A stretch of 6,593 nt of DNA, taken from Haloarculaceae archaeon. GTDB taxonomy: Archaea; Halobacteriota; Halobacteria; Halobacteriales; Haloarculaceae. The DNA lies in the NCBI GenBank assembly GCA_018609665.1, contig JAHENN010000256.1:1-6593 (forward strand). Direction: 5' to 3'. Each line of letters opens with the position of its first letter. Positions within the stretch are counted from its first letter, which is position 1. The position numbers and the translations under genes are program-made. The notes under the pieces were generated by a model. That model saw only the letters and a list, made by a program, of their open reading frames with translations, ran no database searches and was not told the origin of the DNA. Positions 1-5,151 of this stretch are shown here, in pieces.

Positions 1-652
1 GGACGCCGCCGCCGAGCGTGGCGACGACGGTCCGCACCGTCGGCGACCCCGCCAGCGCCATCCCGGCGCCGGCGACGAGACAGAGCAGCCACATCAGCCG
101 CGGCTTCGTCAACTGGAAGTACGCCCACGCGGTCTTGCGGAACCGTTCGACGCCGTCGAGGGCCGACAGCGGCTCCGGTTCGGGGGCCGGCTCGGCGAGC
201 GACGGCTCCGGCGACGGCGTCGTGTCCGCGTCGTCGGTGCCGGTCTCGGCCTCGAGGTGCCACGCCAGCGCCAGCACCAGCGCGCCGAAGATGCCCATCG
301 CGGCGAGCAGGTGGACGCCGGCGACGCCGCTGCCGGTCGCCACGAGGGCGCCGAGCCCCGCCTGGACCGGGTAGCCGACGAGGGCGACGCCGAGGGCCGC
401 CCGGCTCCGGCCGTCCAGTTCCGTCCACCCGAGGACACCGGTCGCGAGCAGAAGCAGGCCGACCGCCACGGCCGCCGCCCGGTGCAGCAGCACGACGGCG
501 ACTGCCGGCGAGAGCGGCGCCTCGCAGGCCGGCCACCCGCCGCAGACCGCCGCGGCGTCGGCCAGCGCCGCCGTCGCGCCGACCACGACGAGCACGTAGA
601 CGCCGATGACCGACGCCGAAAGCAGCGCCGTCGTCGAGGGTCCACGCTCCAT
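1..652 (-). CDS. ctaB: Heme O synthase (protoheme IX farnesyltransferase) with N-terminal heme A synthase-like domain; partial, 3' end beyond the left edge
   Basis: The frame is open from ATG at 652 down to the left edge, giving 217 visible residues. Residues 1-135 form about four membrane helices like half of a CtaA/COX15 heme A synthase. They contain a loop cysteine pair CGGWPAC (C37, C43), LLHR (H57), QAGLGALV (97-104) and VHLLAA (H114), the two histidines being candidate heme ligands. An acidic, proline-rich linker (about 134-165) leads to YFQLTKPRLMW (178-188), the typical opening of UbiA-family CtaB proteins. The prenyltransferase motifs (NDxxD) lie outside the window. CtaB adds a farnesyl group to heme B in the membrane, making heme O for oxidases. 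Fusion to a COX15-like part is, as I recall, common in haloarchaea. The family's catalytic Glu three residues before the first His appears to be Val54. The gene diverges from coxB, which fits a role in maturing that oxidase. Confidence 0.86.
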   Translation of the reverse strand, partial: MERGPSTTALLSASVIGVYVLVVVGATAALADAAAVCGGWPACEAPLSPAVAVVLLHRAAAVAVGLLLLATGVLGWTELDGRSRAALGVALVGYPVQAGLGALVATGSGVAGVHLLAAMGIFGALVLALAWHLEAETGTDDADTTPSPEPSLAEPAPEPEPLSALDGVERFRKTAWAYFQLTKPRLMWLLCLVAGAGMALAGSPTVRTVVATLGGGV

Positions 653-751
653 AACTCGAAGGTCGCCCCGTGCGCACTTAGGCCCCCCGTTTCCGAACGC
701 CGTCGGGGGAAGTCAGCAACTATTTAGCCGGGAGGGTCGTAGCCGACGGTA
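653..751. promoter_or_regulatory. Divergent promoter region between ctaB and coxB
   Basis: These 99 nt separate two genes transcribed away from each other, so both promoters must lie here or inside the neighbours. The coxB side has a clear TATA-like element (listed separately). On the ctaB side only a weak candidate is visible: CCTAAGTG on the minus strand around 676-683, roughly 25-30 nt before its ATG. No convincing operator palindrome was seen. Confidence 0.5.
721..727 (+). promoter_or_regulatory. TATA-like element of coxB, implying a leaderless transcript
   Basis: TATTTAG is the only AT-rich heptamer in this GC-rich stretch. Its centre lies about 28 nt before the coxB ATG at 752. Archaeal transcription usually starts about 25 nt after the TATA box, so the mRNA would begin at or within a few nt of the start codon, as is common in haloarchaea. 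A GGAGG string at 731-735 is too far upstream to be a normal ribosome binding site. Position is seen; function is inferred. Confidence 0.55.
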
Positions 752-1552
752 ATGAGGGCTACGCGTCTCGTCCATGCCGCGCTCGGGGTCGTCTTCCTCG
801 TTCTCGCGGCCGATCCCGCGGTCGCCCAGACGAAGAACATCGACCTCATCACGGACCTCAACCAGACGCTGCTGTACGCGGCGATTCCGATCACCATTCT
901 GGTGGAGGCCATCCTCATCTACGCCGTGGTGAAGTTCCGGAACAACGACGATCCGGAGCCGACCAGGGAGAACCGTCGGCTGGAGATCACCTGGACGGTC
1001 GCGACGGCCATCGTCCTGCTGTTCGTCGGCTTCGCCTCCTATCAGGTGCTGGCCGTCGAGGAGGTCGGCAACCCGGTTCCCGGCGACGAGGAACGCGTCG
1101 AGCCGACCGTCTCCGAGGACCTCGAGGGCGCCGCCGGCCCCTACGAGTCCGAGGAGAACGCCGTCGAGATCGAACTGCACGCCTTCCGGTACGGCTGGGA
1201 GGCCACCTACGAGGGCACAAACGTGACGACGAACAACGAGATACGCATCCCGACCGACCGGCCGGTCTACATCCACATCACCTCCGACGACTGGCTCCAC
1301 ATGCTGTCGGCGCCGGACCTGGGGCTGAAGCAGACCGCCTTCCCCGGCGAGTACAACACGATCAAGACGGTCGCCTACGAGGAGGGCAGCCACCAGTACT
1401 ACTGCACCGAGTACTGCGGCGTCGGCCACTCCCAGATGAACGGCGAGTTCATCGTCATGGACGACGAGGAGTACGACCAGTGGCTCTCCGAGCAGCGGTC
1501 GACCGGCAACGGCACCGACGCCGAGGCGTCCGTCGCCCGCCCGGCCGCGTAG
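752..1552 (+). CDS. coxB: Cytochrome c oxidase subunit II (CuA-bearing)
   Basis: This 266-residue protein is a complete subunit II of an aa3-type heme-copper oxidase. It receives electrons from a small donor (cytochrome c or a halocyanin-like copper protein) at its extracellular CuA centre and passes them to subunit I. A signal-like helix (1-25, ending AVAQ) is followed by two membrane helices (about 38-60 and 79-102) and a cupredoxin domain. CuA ligands are all present: H183 in DWLHMLSAPDLGLKQ, then C218, E220, C222, H226 and M229 in CTEYCGVGHSQM. FRYGWEATYE (145-154) matches the aromatic electron-entry region. There is no CxxCH heme c site, so it is not a caa3 type. The C-terminus is a short polar tail. 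ATG at 752 is chosen because it opens the signal helix and sits at leaderless distance from a TATA-like box. coxC follows after 67 nt. Confidence 0.96.
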   Translation: MRATRLVHAALGVVFLVLAADPAVAQTKNIDLITDLNQTLLYAAIPITILVEAILIYAVVKFRNNDDPEPTRENRRLEITWTVATAIVLLFVGFASYQVLAVEEVGNPVPGDEERVEPTVSEDLEGAAGPYESEENAVEIELHAFRYGWEATYEGTNVTTNNEIRIPTDRPVYIHITSDDWLHMLSAPDLGLKQTAFPGEYNTIKTVAYEEGSHQYYCTEYCGVGHSQMNGEFIVMDDEEYDQWLSEQRSTGNGTDAEASVARPAA

Positions 1553-1589
1553 GCCGTCCGGGCCGCGCGGGTCGCCCGGTTTGAGAGGG

Positions 1590-1594
1590 TTTTT
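1590..1594 (+). promoter_or_regulatory. T-run before coxC: possible promoter element or coxB terminator
   Basis: Five consecutive T residues within GGGTTTTTGTC lie 26-30 nt before the coxC ATG. That is the spacing expected for a TATA-like element of a leaderless transcript. Oligo-T runs also act as archaeal terminators, so this could instead end coxB mRNA, or do both. The sequence alone does not decide whether coxC is read from coxB or separately. Confidence 0.3.
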
Positions 1595-1619
1595 GTCGCT
1601 CCGGCCAAATCATCAGGAC

Positions 1620-2480
1620 ATGAGCCTTGACCACGACGAGGGCCACGGGGACCACCACCTCCCCGCGGTCGAGGACTGGCCACGGGGGTTCGGCGAGGCC
1701 TCCTGGTGGCCGTTCATCACGGCGCTCGGCGGGAGCGGCTTCTACGTCGGCGCGGCGCTGTTCGTGCTCGGACGGAACGGCATCGTCAGCCCCGCCGTCG
1801 GGCCCGGCGTGTTCATCTTCAGCACGTTCGCCTTCCTGGCGGGACTGTACGGCTGGCTCTACCACGCCTTCGTCGTCAACTTCTGGGAGGGCGAGGCCGA
1901 GGACCACGGCTTCCCGCTGAAGCTGACGATGCTGCTGTTCCTCGGCACCGAGGTCGCCACCTTCGGCGCCGGCTTCGTCTACTACTTCTTCATCCGCGGC
2001 TCCGACGTCTGGAGCGAGTCGGCGCTGCCGGAGCTCGTCGTCTCCGGAGACGTTCTCAGCTCGCTTGTGGTCGTGAACACGCTCATCCTGATCGCGAGTT
2101 CGTTCACGATGCACTTCGCCCACCACGCGCTGCTGGAGAACGACCGCACGCGGTTCGTCCGGCTGCTCGGCGGGACGCTGCTGCTCGGAGCCGTCTTCCT
2201 CGCCGGCCAGGCCTACGAGTACTACGAGTTCATCGTCCACGAGGGGTTCACCCTCACCGAGGGCGCCTACGGGTCGGCCTTCTACGGGCTGACCGGCCTC
2301 CACGGCCTCCACGTCGGCCTCGGGGCCGTACTGCTGTCCATCGTCTTCGTCCGCGCGCTGTACGGCCAGTACTCCGCCGAGAAGCACACCTCCGTCAGCA
2401 CCGTCTCGATGTACTGGCACTTCGTCGACGTCGTCTGGGTCTTCCTCGTCGTCGTGCTGTACGGCGGCGCCATCGTCTGA
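1620..2480 (+). CDS. coxC: Cytochrome c oxidase subunit III
   Basis: This 286-residue membrane protein is subunit III, which packs against subunit I and stabilises proton-pumping turnover of the oxidase. Seven helices are visible: about 31-50, 63-86, 99-126, 146-170, 181-203, 221-248 and 262-286. Family motifs are intact: LGTEVATFGAGFVYYF with E111, SSFTMHFAHHAL, FYGLTGLHGLHVGLG (H228, H231), and near the end YWHFVDVVWVFL (H267, D270). The ATG at 1620 is preferred over an in-frame TTG at 1581, because the upstream 13 residues add nothing family-like and overlap the T-run. The cytoplasmic start DHDEGHGDHH is histidine- and acid-rich. The gene lies directly after coxB in the same direction; subunit I is not adjacent. 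A stem-loop follows the stop codon. Confidence 0.96.
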   Translation: MSLDHDEGHGDHHLPAVEDWPRGFGEASWWPFITALGGSGFYVGAALFVLGRNGIVSPAVGPGVFIFSTFAFLAGLYGWLYHAFVVNFWEGEAEDHGFPLKLTMLLFLGTEVATFGAGFVYYFFIRGSDVWSESALPELVVSGDVLSSLVVVNTLILIASSFTMHFAHHALLENDRTRFVRLLGGTLLLGAVFLAGQAYEYYEFIVHEGFTLTEGAYGSAFYGLTGLHGLHVGLGAVLLSIVFVRALYGQYSAEKHTSVSTVSMYWHFVDVVWVFLVVVLYGGAIV

Positions 2481-2495
2481 CCGGGCCGTCGCTCG

Positions 2496-2535
2496 CGCCC
2501 CGGTCTCGAGGCGTCGTCCACGTTCGACCGGGGCG
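2496..2535 (+). terminator. 10-bp stem-loop 15 nt after coxC
   Basis: CGCCCCGGTC (2496-2505) and GACCGGGGCG (2526-2535) are perfect inverse complements around a 20-nt loop. The position directly after the coxC stop suggests a 3'-UTR structure that marks or protects the end of the cox mRNA. No oligo-T run follows, so it does not look like a classical intrinsic terminator. The structure is seen; its role is inferred. Confidence 0.45.
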
Positions 2536-2557
2536 GTGTATGTGGTGATCTGGGCAA

Positions 2558-2589
2558 CTTGCGCTTGCCTTGCGGTGGCTTGCGCTTGC
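2558..2589. repeat. Direct repeat of CTTGCGCTTGC, 21-nt period
   Basis: The 11-mer CTTGCGCTTGC occurs at 2558-2568 and again at 2579-2589. A shorter CTTGC lies between them at 2569-2573. It sits at the left side of the GC-rich intergenic block. No function is apparent. Confidence 0.6.
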
Positions 2590-2862
2590 TTCGAGGTTGG
2601 TACCTGAGCCCTCGGCCGGGTCCGGCCGCGCGGCGCACGGCTCGCGTGGCTCGCGGCGACCGTCGGTCGCCGCTCCCCCGGGCGGCAGTCTCCCGTCGGT
2701 CGACCGCCCGCTCGCCGGTCGCCACTCCGATGCCCCTCGCGGCTTGGTCCGGACGACTCCCTGCGGTCGCCGTCCGGCGTTCGGCTCGCCGCCGCCGGAC
2801 GTCCCGGACCGGGCGGTCGGCTACGCCGCCACGCGGGCGAGCGCCGCGGGAGCTTTCGAGGT
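2590..2862. repeat. Dyad-dense GC-rich block flanked by 8-bp direct repeats
   Basis: TTCGAGGT occurs at 2590-2597 and 2855-2862 and brackets 257 nt of very GC-rich DNA. Inside are several perfect dyads: GCGGCGACC/GGTCGCCGC (2653-2661 and 2665-2673, 3-nt loop), the palindrome CGGTCGACCG (2697-2706), GTCCGGAC (2747-2754), and CGTCCGGCG/CGCCGGACG (2771-2779 and 2793-2801). The flanking repeat could be a target-site duplication of a small non-autonomous insertion, but I see no terminal inverted repeats. An 8-bp match can also arise by chance in such biased sequence. It may instead be an ordinary structured intergenic repeat. Confidence 0.35.
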
Positions 2863-3011
2863 GGTGTAGTTCGTTTCACCGGAAGCATAGACGATCCGCC
2901 CGTACCACACACCGATTCCGGCAGCTACGTAACCATTTGACCTCGACACCACGGAGCCCACGCCGGGACGCACTCGCCGACCGGTTCCACTTCCACCCCG
3001 CGTGCCCGGCG

Positions 3012-3017
3012 TATATG
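3012..3017 (+). promoter_or_regulatory. TATA-like element before the zinc-ribbon gene
   Basis: TATATG stands out in a GC-rich context, 65-70 nt before the ATG at 3082. If used, transcription would start near 3040 and leave a leader of about 40 nt, unlike the nearly leaderless neighbours. It could serve both the zinc-ribbon gene and the one after it. Confidence 0.35.
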
Positions 3018-3081
3018 TGTGCCCGGGTCGTCTGCCGTGGTGACGGGCCGACGCGAGCCTCGCGTCCGCCCCGTCGGTCTC

Positions 3082-3228
3082 ATGCAATCGCACGACTCCA
3101 CACGCTGTCCGACCTGCGGCGAGAGCATCCGGTCCTGCGACGTCCTCATCGCGTACCGGACCGACGACGGGACGAGTCGCTTCGCCGACTGTCCGGGGTG
3201 TGGCGCCGTCGTCCACCCCGTCGGGTGA
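3082..3228 (+). CDS. Small zinc-ribbon protein (CPxCG type)
   Basis: This is a 48-residue protein made almost entirely of one predicted zinc ribbon: CPTCGESI at 9-16 (C9, C12) and CPGCGAVV at 37-44 (C37, C40), with 24 residues between the cysteine pairs. Haloarchaea encode many such one-domain CPxCG proteins. Where studied they affect growth, stress or motility, probably through nucleic-acid or protein binding, but nothing here shows a specific partner. ATG at 3082 is chosen because the ribbon starts eight residues later. An in-frame GTG at 3019 would add an Arg-rich segment with no family likeness. No strong ribosome binding site precedes it. The stop codon lies 7 nt before the best start of the next gene, so the two are probably co-transcribed and may work together. 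The extra C19 and terminal H45 are not needed for the ribbon. Confidence 0.75.
   Translation: MQSHDSTRCPTCGESIRSCDVLIAYRTDDGTSRFADCPGCGAVVHPVG
3222..3228 (+). promoter_or_regulatory. Ribosome binding site overlapping the zinc-ribbon stop codon
   Basis: CGGGTGA contains GGTGA, which pairs with the CACCUCC-type 3' end of haloarchaeal 16S rRNA. It ends 7 nt before GTG 3236 and includes the TGA stop of the zinc-ribbon gene. This favours GTG 3236 as the next start and suggests translational coupling. Confidence 0.4.
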
Positions 3229-3235
3229 CCGCCCG

Positions 3236-3631
3236 GTGTTCGACACCGACCCCGAGCCGCTCTGCGTCTTGGCCGTCGGCGACGAGTACCTCTTCGCGGA
3301 GTACCTCGACGGCGGCACGCTGTTCGACGACCTCCGGGAGCACTACGACGAGAGCGCCTCCTGGTTCGAGGTGCCGGCGGAGGCGTTCGAGACGGTCCGG
3401 GACCGGCTCGAGGAGGCGTACTACGACCCCGTGGTGGTCGAGGACCTGGAGCCGTACTGCGTCGTCGTCGACCGGTACGACGAACACGCCGGGATACTCA
3501 GGCGGTCCGTCGCGGACTGGCAGCGGGAGGGGCGTCGCTTCTTGCTGATGCGGGACGAACTGGCGGTGAAGGAGGCCCTCGAGCGCGGCGCGACGCCGCT
3601 GGAGGAGACGGAGTTCGTCGCCGGCATCTGA
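3236..3631 (+). CDS. Conserved-looking acidic haloarchaeal protein of unknown function
   Basis: I do not recognise the family with certainty. The 131-residue product is soluble, with no signal or membrane helix. It has alternating strand and helix character: PLCVLAVGDEYLFAEYLDGG (8-27) looks like a strand pair, FETVRDRLEEAYY (51-63) like a helix, and PYCVVVDRYDEHAGILRRS (73-91) like a second strand region. A final charged helix spans about 93-118. Acidic residues dominate, as expected for a cytoplasmic haloarchaeal protein. The start is uncertain: GTG 3236 has a plausible ribosome binding site over the previous stop, while in-frame GTG 3200 would overlap the zinc-ribbon gene by 29 nt and add 12 Ser/Pro-rich residues. 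I prefer 3236. The tight link to the zinc-ribbon gene is the only functional hint. Confidence 0.72.
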   Translation: MFDTDPEPLCVLAVGDEYLFAEYLDGGTLFDDLREHYDESASWFEVPAEAFETVRDRLEEAYYDPVVVEDLEPYCVVVDRYDEHAGILRRSVADWQREGRRFLLMRDELAVKEALERGATPLEETEFVAGI

Positions 3632-3724
3632 GGCGCTGACGCTGACCCGGTCGCCGTGCGTCCGAGCGACGGCGGCCGACGCCCGTGTCGTCGGTGCCGG
3701 CACCGCTGGCCGATACCGGGCGTC

Positions 3725-3731
3725 GTTATGC
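3725..3731 (+). promoter_or_regulatory. TATA-like element of the ATP-grasp gene
   Basis: GTTATGC is the least GC-rich part of the 122-nt gap and is centred about 26 nt before the ATG at 3754. This is the layout of a leaderless haloarchaeal promoter. It implies that the ATP-grasp gene is transcribed on its own rather than only from the genes upstream. Confidence 0.4.
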
Positions 3732-3753
3732 CCGCGGCGACCGACGTTCGGGC

Positions 3754-4989
3754 ATGGCCAGCACGTTCCGAACTACGGATGGGTTGCTCGACGCGCTCGC
3801 GGACCGGAGCTTCGAGCGGCCGCCGGCGCTGGTGGCGAACGCACACGTCACCGGCCTCGGCGTCGCCCGCGCGCTCGCGAGGGCCGACGTGCCGGTGATC
3901 GCCGTCGACCGGAGCCCCGACGGGGTCGCACCGCCGTCGGAGGCGGTCCATCTCGCCGGCCGGGTCGCGTACCCGCTGGAGGACCCCGAGGGCTTCGAGG
4001 CGGACCTCGCGGCGGTCGTCGACGCCGTCGGACGGGACGTCGTCGCGTTCGGCTGCATGGACGAGTGGGCCCAGGCCTTCGCCGCGGCGGACGTCGACGG
4101 CCTCCGGCGGCCGTTCTCGGGGCCGGGACCGATGGACCGCGTGCTCGACAAGGAGTCGCTGTACGCCACCGCCGAGGAGTTCGGCGTGCCGTACCCGGAG
4201 ACCTACCGGCTCTCCGAGACCGACCCCGCCCGGGCCGCCGACGAACTGGGGTTCCCGCTGGTGGTCAAGCCCGCCCGCAAACGGGAGTTCGAGGAGGCGA
4301 TCGGGACGAACGTCGTCGAGGTCGACGACGAGGCCGAACTCGAGGCGGTGGTGTCGGCCGCCCGCGAGGCCGACGTCCGGGTGATGGCACAGAAGCGGGT
4401 CGACGTCGCGCGGGGCCGGGACCACAGCGTCGGCTCGTACGTCCCGCCGGGCGACGACGACGCGCTGGCGCTGGTCGCCAACCCGGCGGTCCGGTATCCG
4501 CTGTCGTTCGGCACGTCGACGCTGGTCGAGACGGCCGAGCGGCCGGCGCTCCGGGACCGCGCGCTCGGGATTCTCGAGGCGTGCGGCTACCACGGCATCA
4601 GCGAGGCGGAGTTCGTCTACGACGCCGACCGCGAGGAGTTCCTGCTCCTCGACGTCAACACGCGGCCCTGGAAGTGGATCGGCCTGCCGGTGGCGGCGGG
4701 GCTGAACCTCCCGCTGGCGGCGTACGCCTCGGCCACCGACGCGGAGTACGAGCCGGGCCCGACGACCGACGCGCGGTGGGTCTACCTCCGGGACTACCTC
4801 GAGCTGCTGGCGACGGCCGAGGGGTTCGACGACCGGTTCGACCGCGAGACGTGGCGGCGACTCCTCTCCGGCGCCTTCGAGGACCGCGGCGACCTGACGA
4901 CGGGCGTCTACCGGCCCTCGGACCCCGACCCGGCCGCGAAGCTGCTGGCGACGGCGTTCTCCGACCGGGAGTACTACTGCGCCTGCTGA
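3754..4989 (+). CDS. ATP-grasp family ligase (carboxylate-amine ligase-like), substrate unknown
   Basis: This 411-residue cytoplasmic enzyme probably uses ATP to activate a carboxylate as an acyl-phosphate and join it to an amine or similar nucleophile. An N-terminal pre-ATP-grasp Rossmann-like domain (about 24-125) includes ALVANAHVTGLGVARALARA and the segment VVAFGCMDEW. The ATP-grasp core follows: DKESLYATAEEFGVPYPET (132-150), GFPLVVKPARK with nucleotide-binding K172, a GTNVV segment (184-188), and the metal-binding region AEF (E286) plus LLLDVNTRPW (D300, N302, R304). The DVNTRPW motif recalls the CPSase-like/D-aspartate-ligase branch. A C-terminal region (about 330-411) ends in EYYCAC. 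ATG 3754 is chosen over a GTG at 3685 because of the TATA-like box 26 nt upstream. No neighbour hints at the pathway, so the substrate remains open. Confidence 0.85.
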   Translation: MASTFRTTDGLLDALADRSFERPPALVANAHVTGLGVARALARADVPVIAVDRSPDGVAPPSEAVHLAGRVAYPLEDPEGFEADLAAVVDAVGRDVVAFGCMDEWAQAFAAADVDGLRRPFSGPGPMDRVLDKESLYATAEEFGVPYPETYRLSETDPARAADELGFPLVVKPARKREFEEAIGTNVVEVDDEAELEAVVSAAREADVRVMAQKRVDVARGRDHSVGSYVPPGDDDALALVANPAVRYPLSFGTSTLVETAERPALRDRALGILEACGYHGISEAEFVYDADREEFLLLDVNTRPWKWIGLPVAAGLNLPLAAYASATDAEYEPGPTTDARWVYLRDYLELLATAEGFDDRFDRETWRRLLSGAFEDRGDLTTGVYRPSDPDPAAKLLATAFSDREYYCAC

Positions 4990-5027
4990 CGGTGCCACTC
5001 CGGCCCCGGGCGACGGAACCCGCGACC

Positions 5028-5108
5028 GGTCCGGCCCGCGCAGTCGGCACCCGCGGTCCAGCCTGCGCCGTCGACACCCGCGGCCCAGCCTGCGCCGTCG
5101 ACACCCCC
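5028..5108. repeat. Three tandem copies of a 27-bp repeat
   Basis: Copies lie at 5028-5054, 5055-5081 and 5082-5108. Copies 2 and 3 differ at two positions, copies 1 and 2 at four. Each starts GGYCC, and copies 2 and 3 carry the palindrome GTCGAC. The array fills most of the 162-nt gap between the ATP-grasp stop (4989) and the next start (5152), ending 7 nt before a possible promoter element. The unit is a multiple of three, so it reads as a nine-residue repeat in open frames, but no gene with proper composition contains it. Confidence 0.75.
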
Positions 5109-5115
5109 CTGTCGT

Positions 5116-5121
5116 CAAAAG
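5116..5121 (+). promoter_or_regulatory. Possible promoter element of the coiled-coil membrane protein gene
   Basis: CAAAAG is the only A-rich stretch between the tandem repeat and ATG 5152. It is centred about 33 nt upstream and would give a leader of only a few nt. It is a weak match to an archaeal TATA box, and the repeat immediately upstream is where a regulator could bind. Confidence 0.3.
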
Positions 5122-5151
5122 AGGGATACGCTCCGCCCCGGTGGATTGGGT

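Larger units (their letters stand above)
2481..3081. other. 600-nt gap without a convincing gene
   Basis: No reading frame here has haloarchaeal protein character. The open frames are Arg/Ser/Pro-rich translations of GC-rich DNA. From left to right the gap holds a stem-loop just after coxC, an 11-bp direct repeat, a block of dyads (2598-2854) bracketed by TTCGAGGT, an AT-richer stretch of about 54% GC (2861-2940), and a TATA-like string before the zinc-ribbon gene. A hydrophobic stretch of translation on the minus strand near 2821-2940 may be chance or a relic. The GC-rich part resembles intergenic filler I associate with haloarchaeal genomes; this is an impression, not a checked match. Confidence 0.6.

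Noticed and set aside
713..1429. Long minus-strand open frame (238 codons) opposite coxB
   Set aside because: It lies wholly antisense to a gene with all CuA motifs and is a by-product of GC-rich codon bias; its Val/Asp/Arg/Gly composition has no domain.
2841..2900. tRNA-like T-arm near GTAGTTCGTTTCACC
   Set aside because: The loop does not match GGTTCRANYCC and no acceptor or anticodon stems could be paired.
1455..2912. 485-codon minus-strand open frame opposite coxC and the gap
   Set aside because: Antisense to certain coxC, with a low-complexity Arg/Pro-rich N-terminal part and no recognisable motif.
2559..3548. 329-codon plus-strand open frame across the gap and two small genes
   Set aside because: Arg/Ser/Thr-rich and strongly basic, unlike haloarchaeal proteins, and it overlaps better-supported small genes in another frame.
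5028..5108. CRISPR array
   Set aside because: The three units are directly adjacent with no spacers and no cas genes are nearby; this is a simple tandem repeat.
3421..5118. 565-codon minus-strand open frame opposite the ATP-grasp gene
   Set aside because: Antisense to a clear ATP-grasp enzyme and Arg/Val-rich without domain features.
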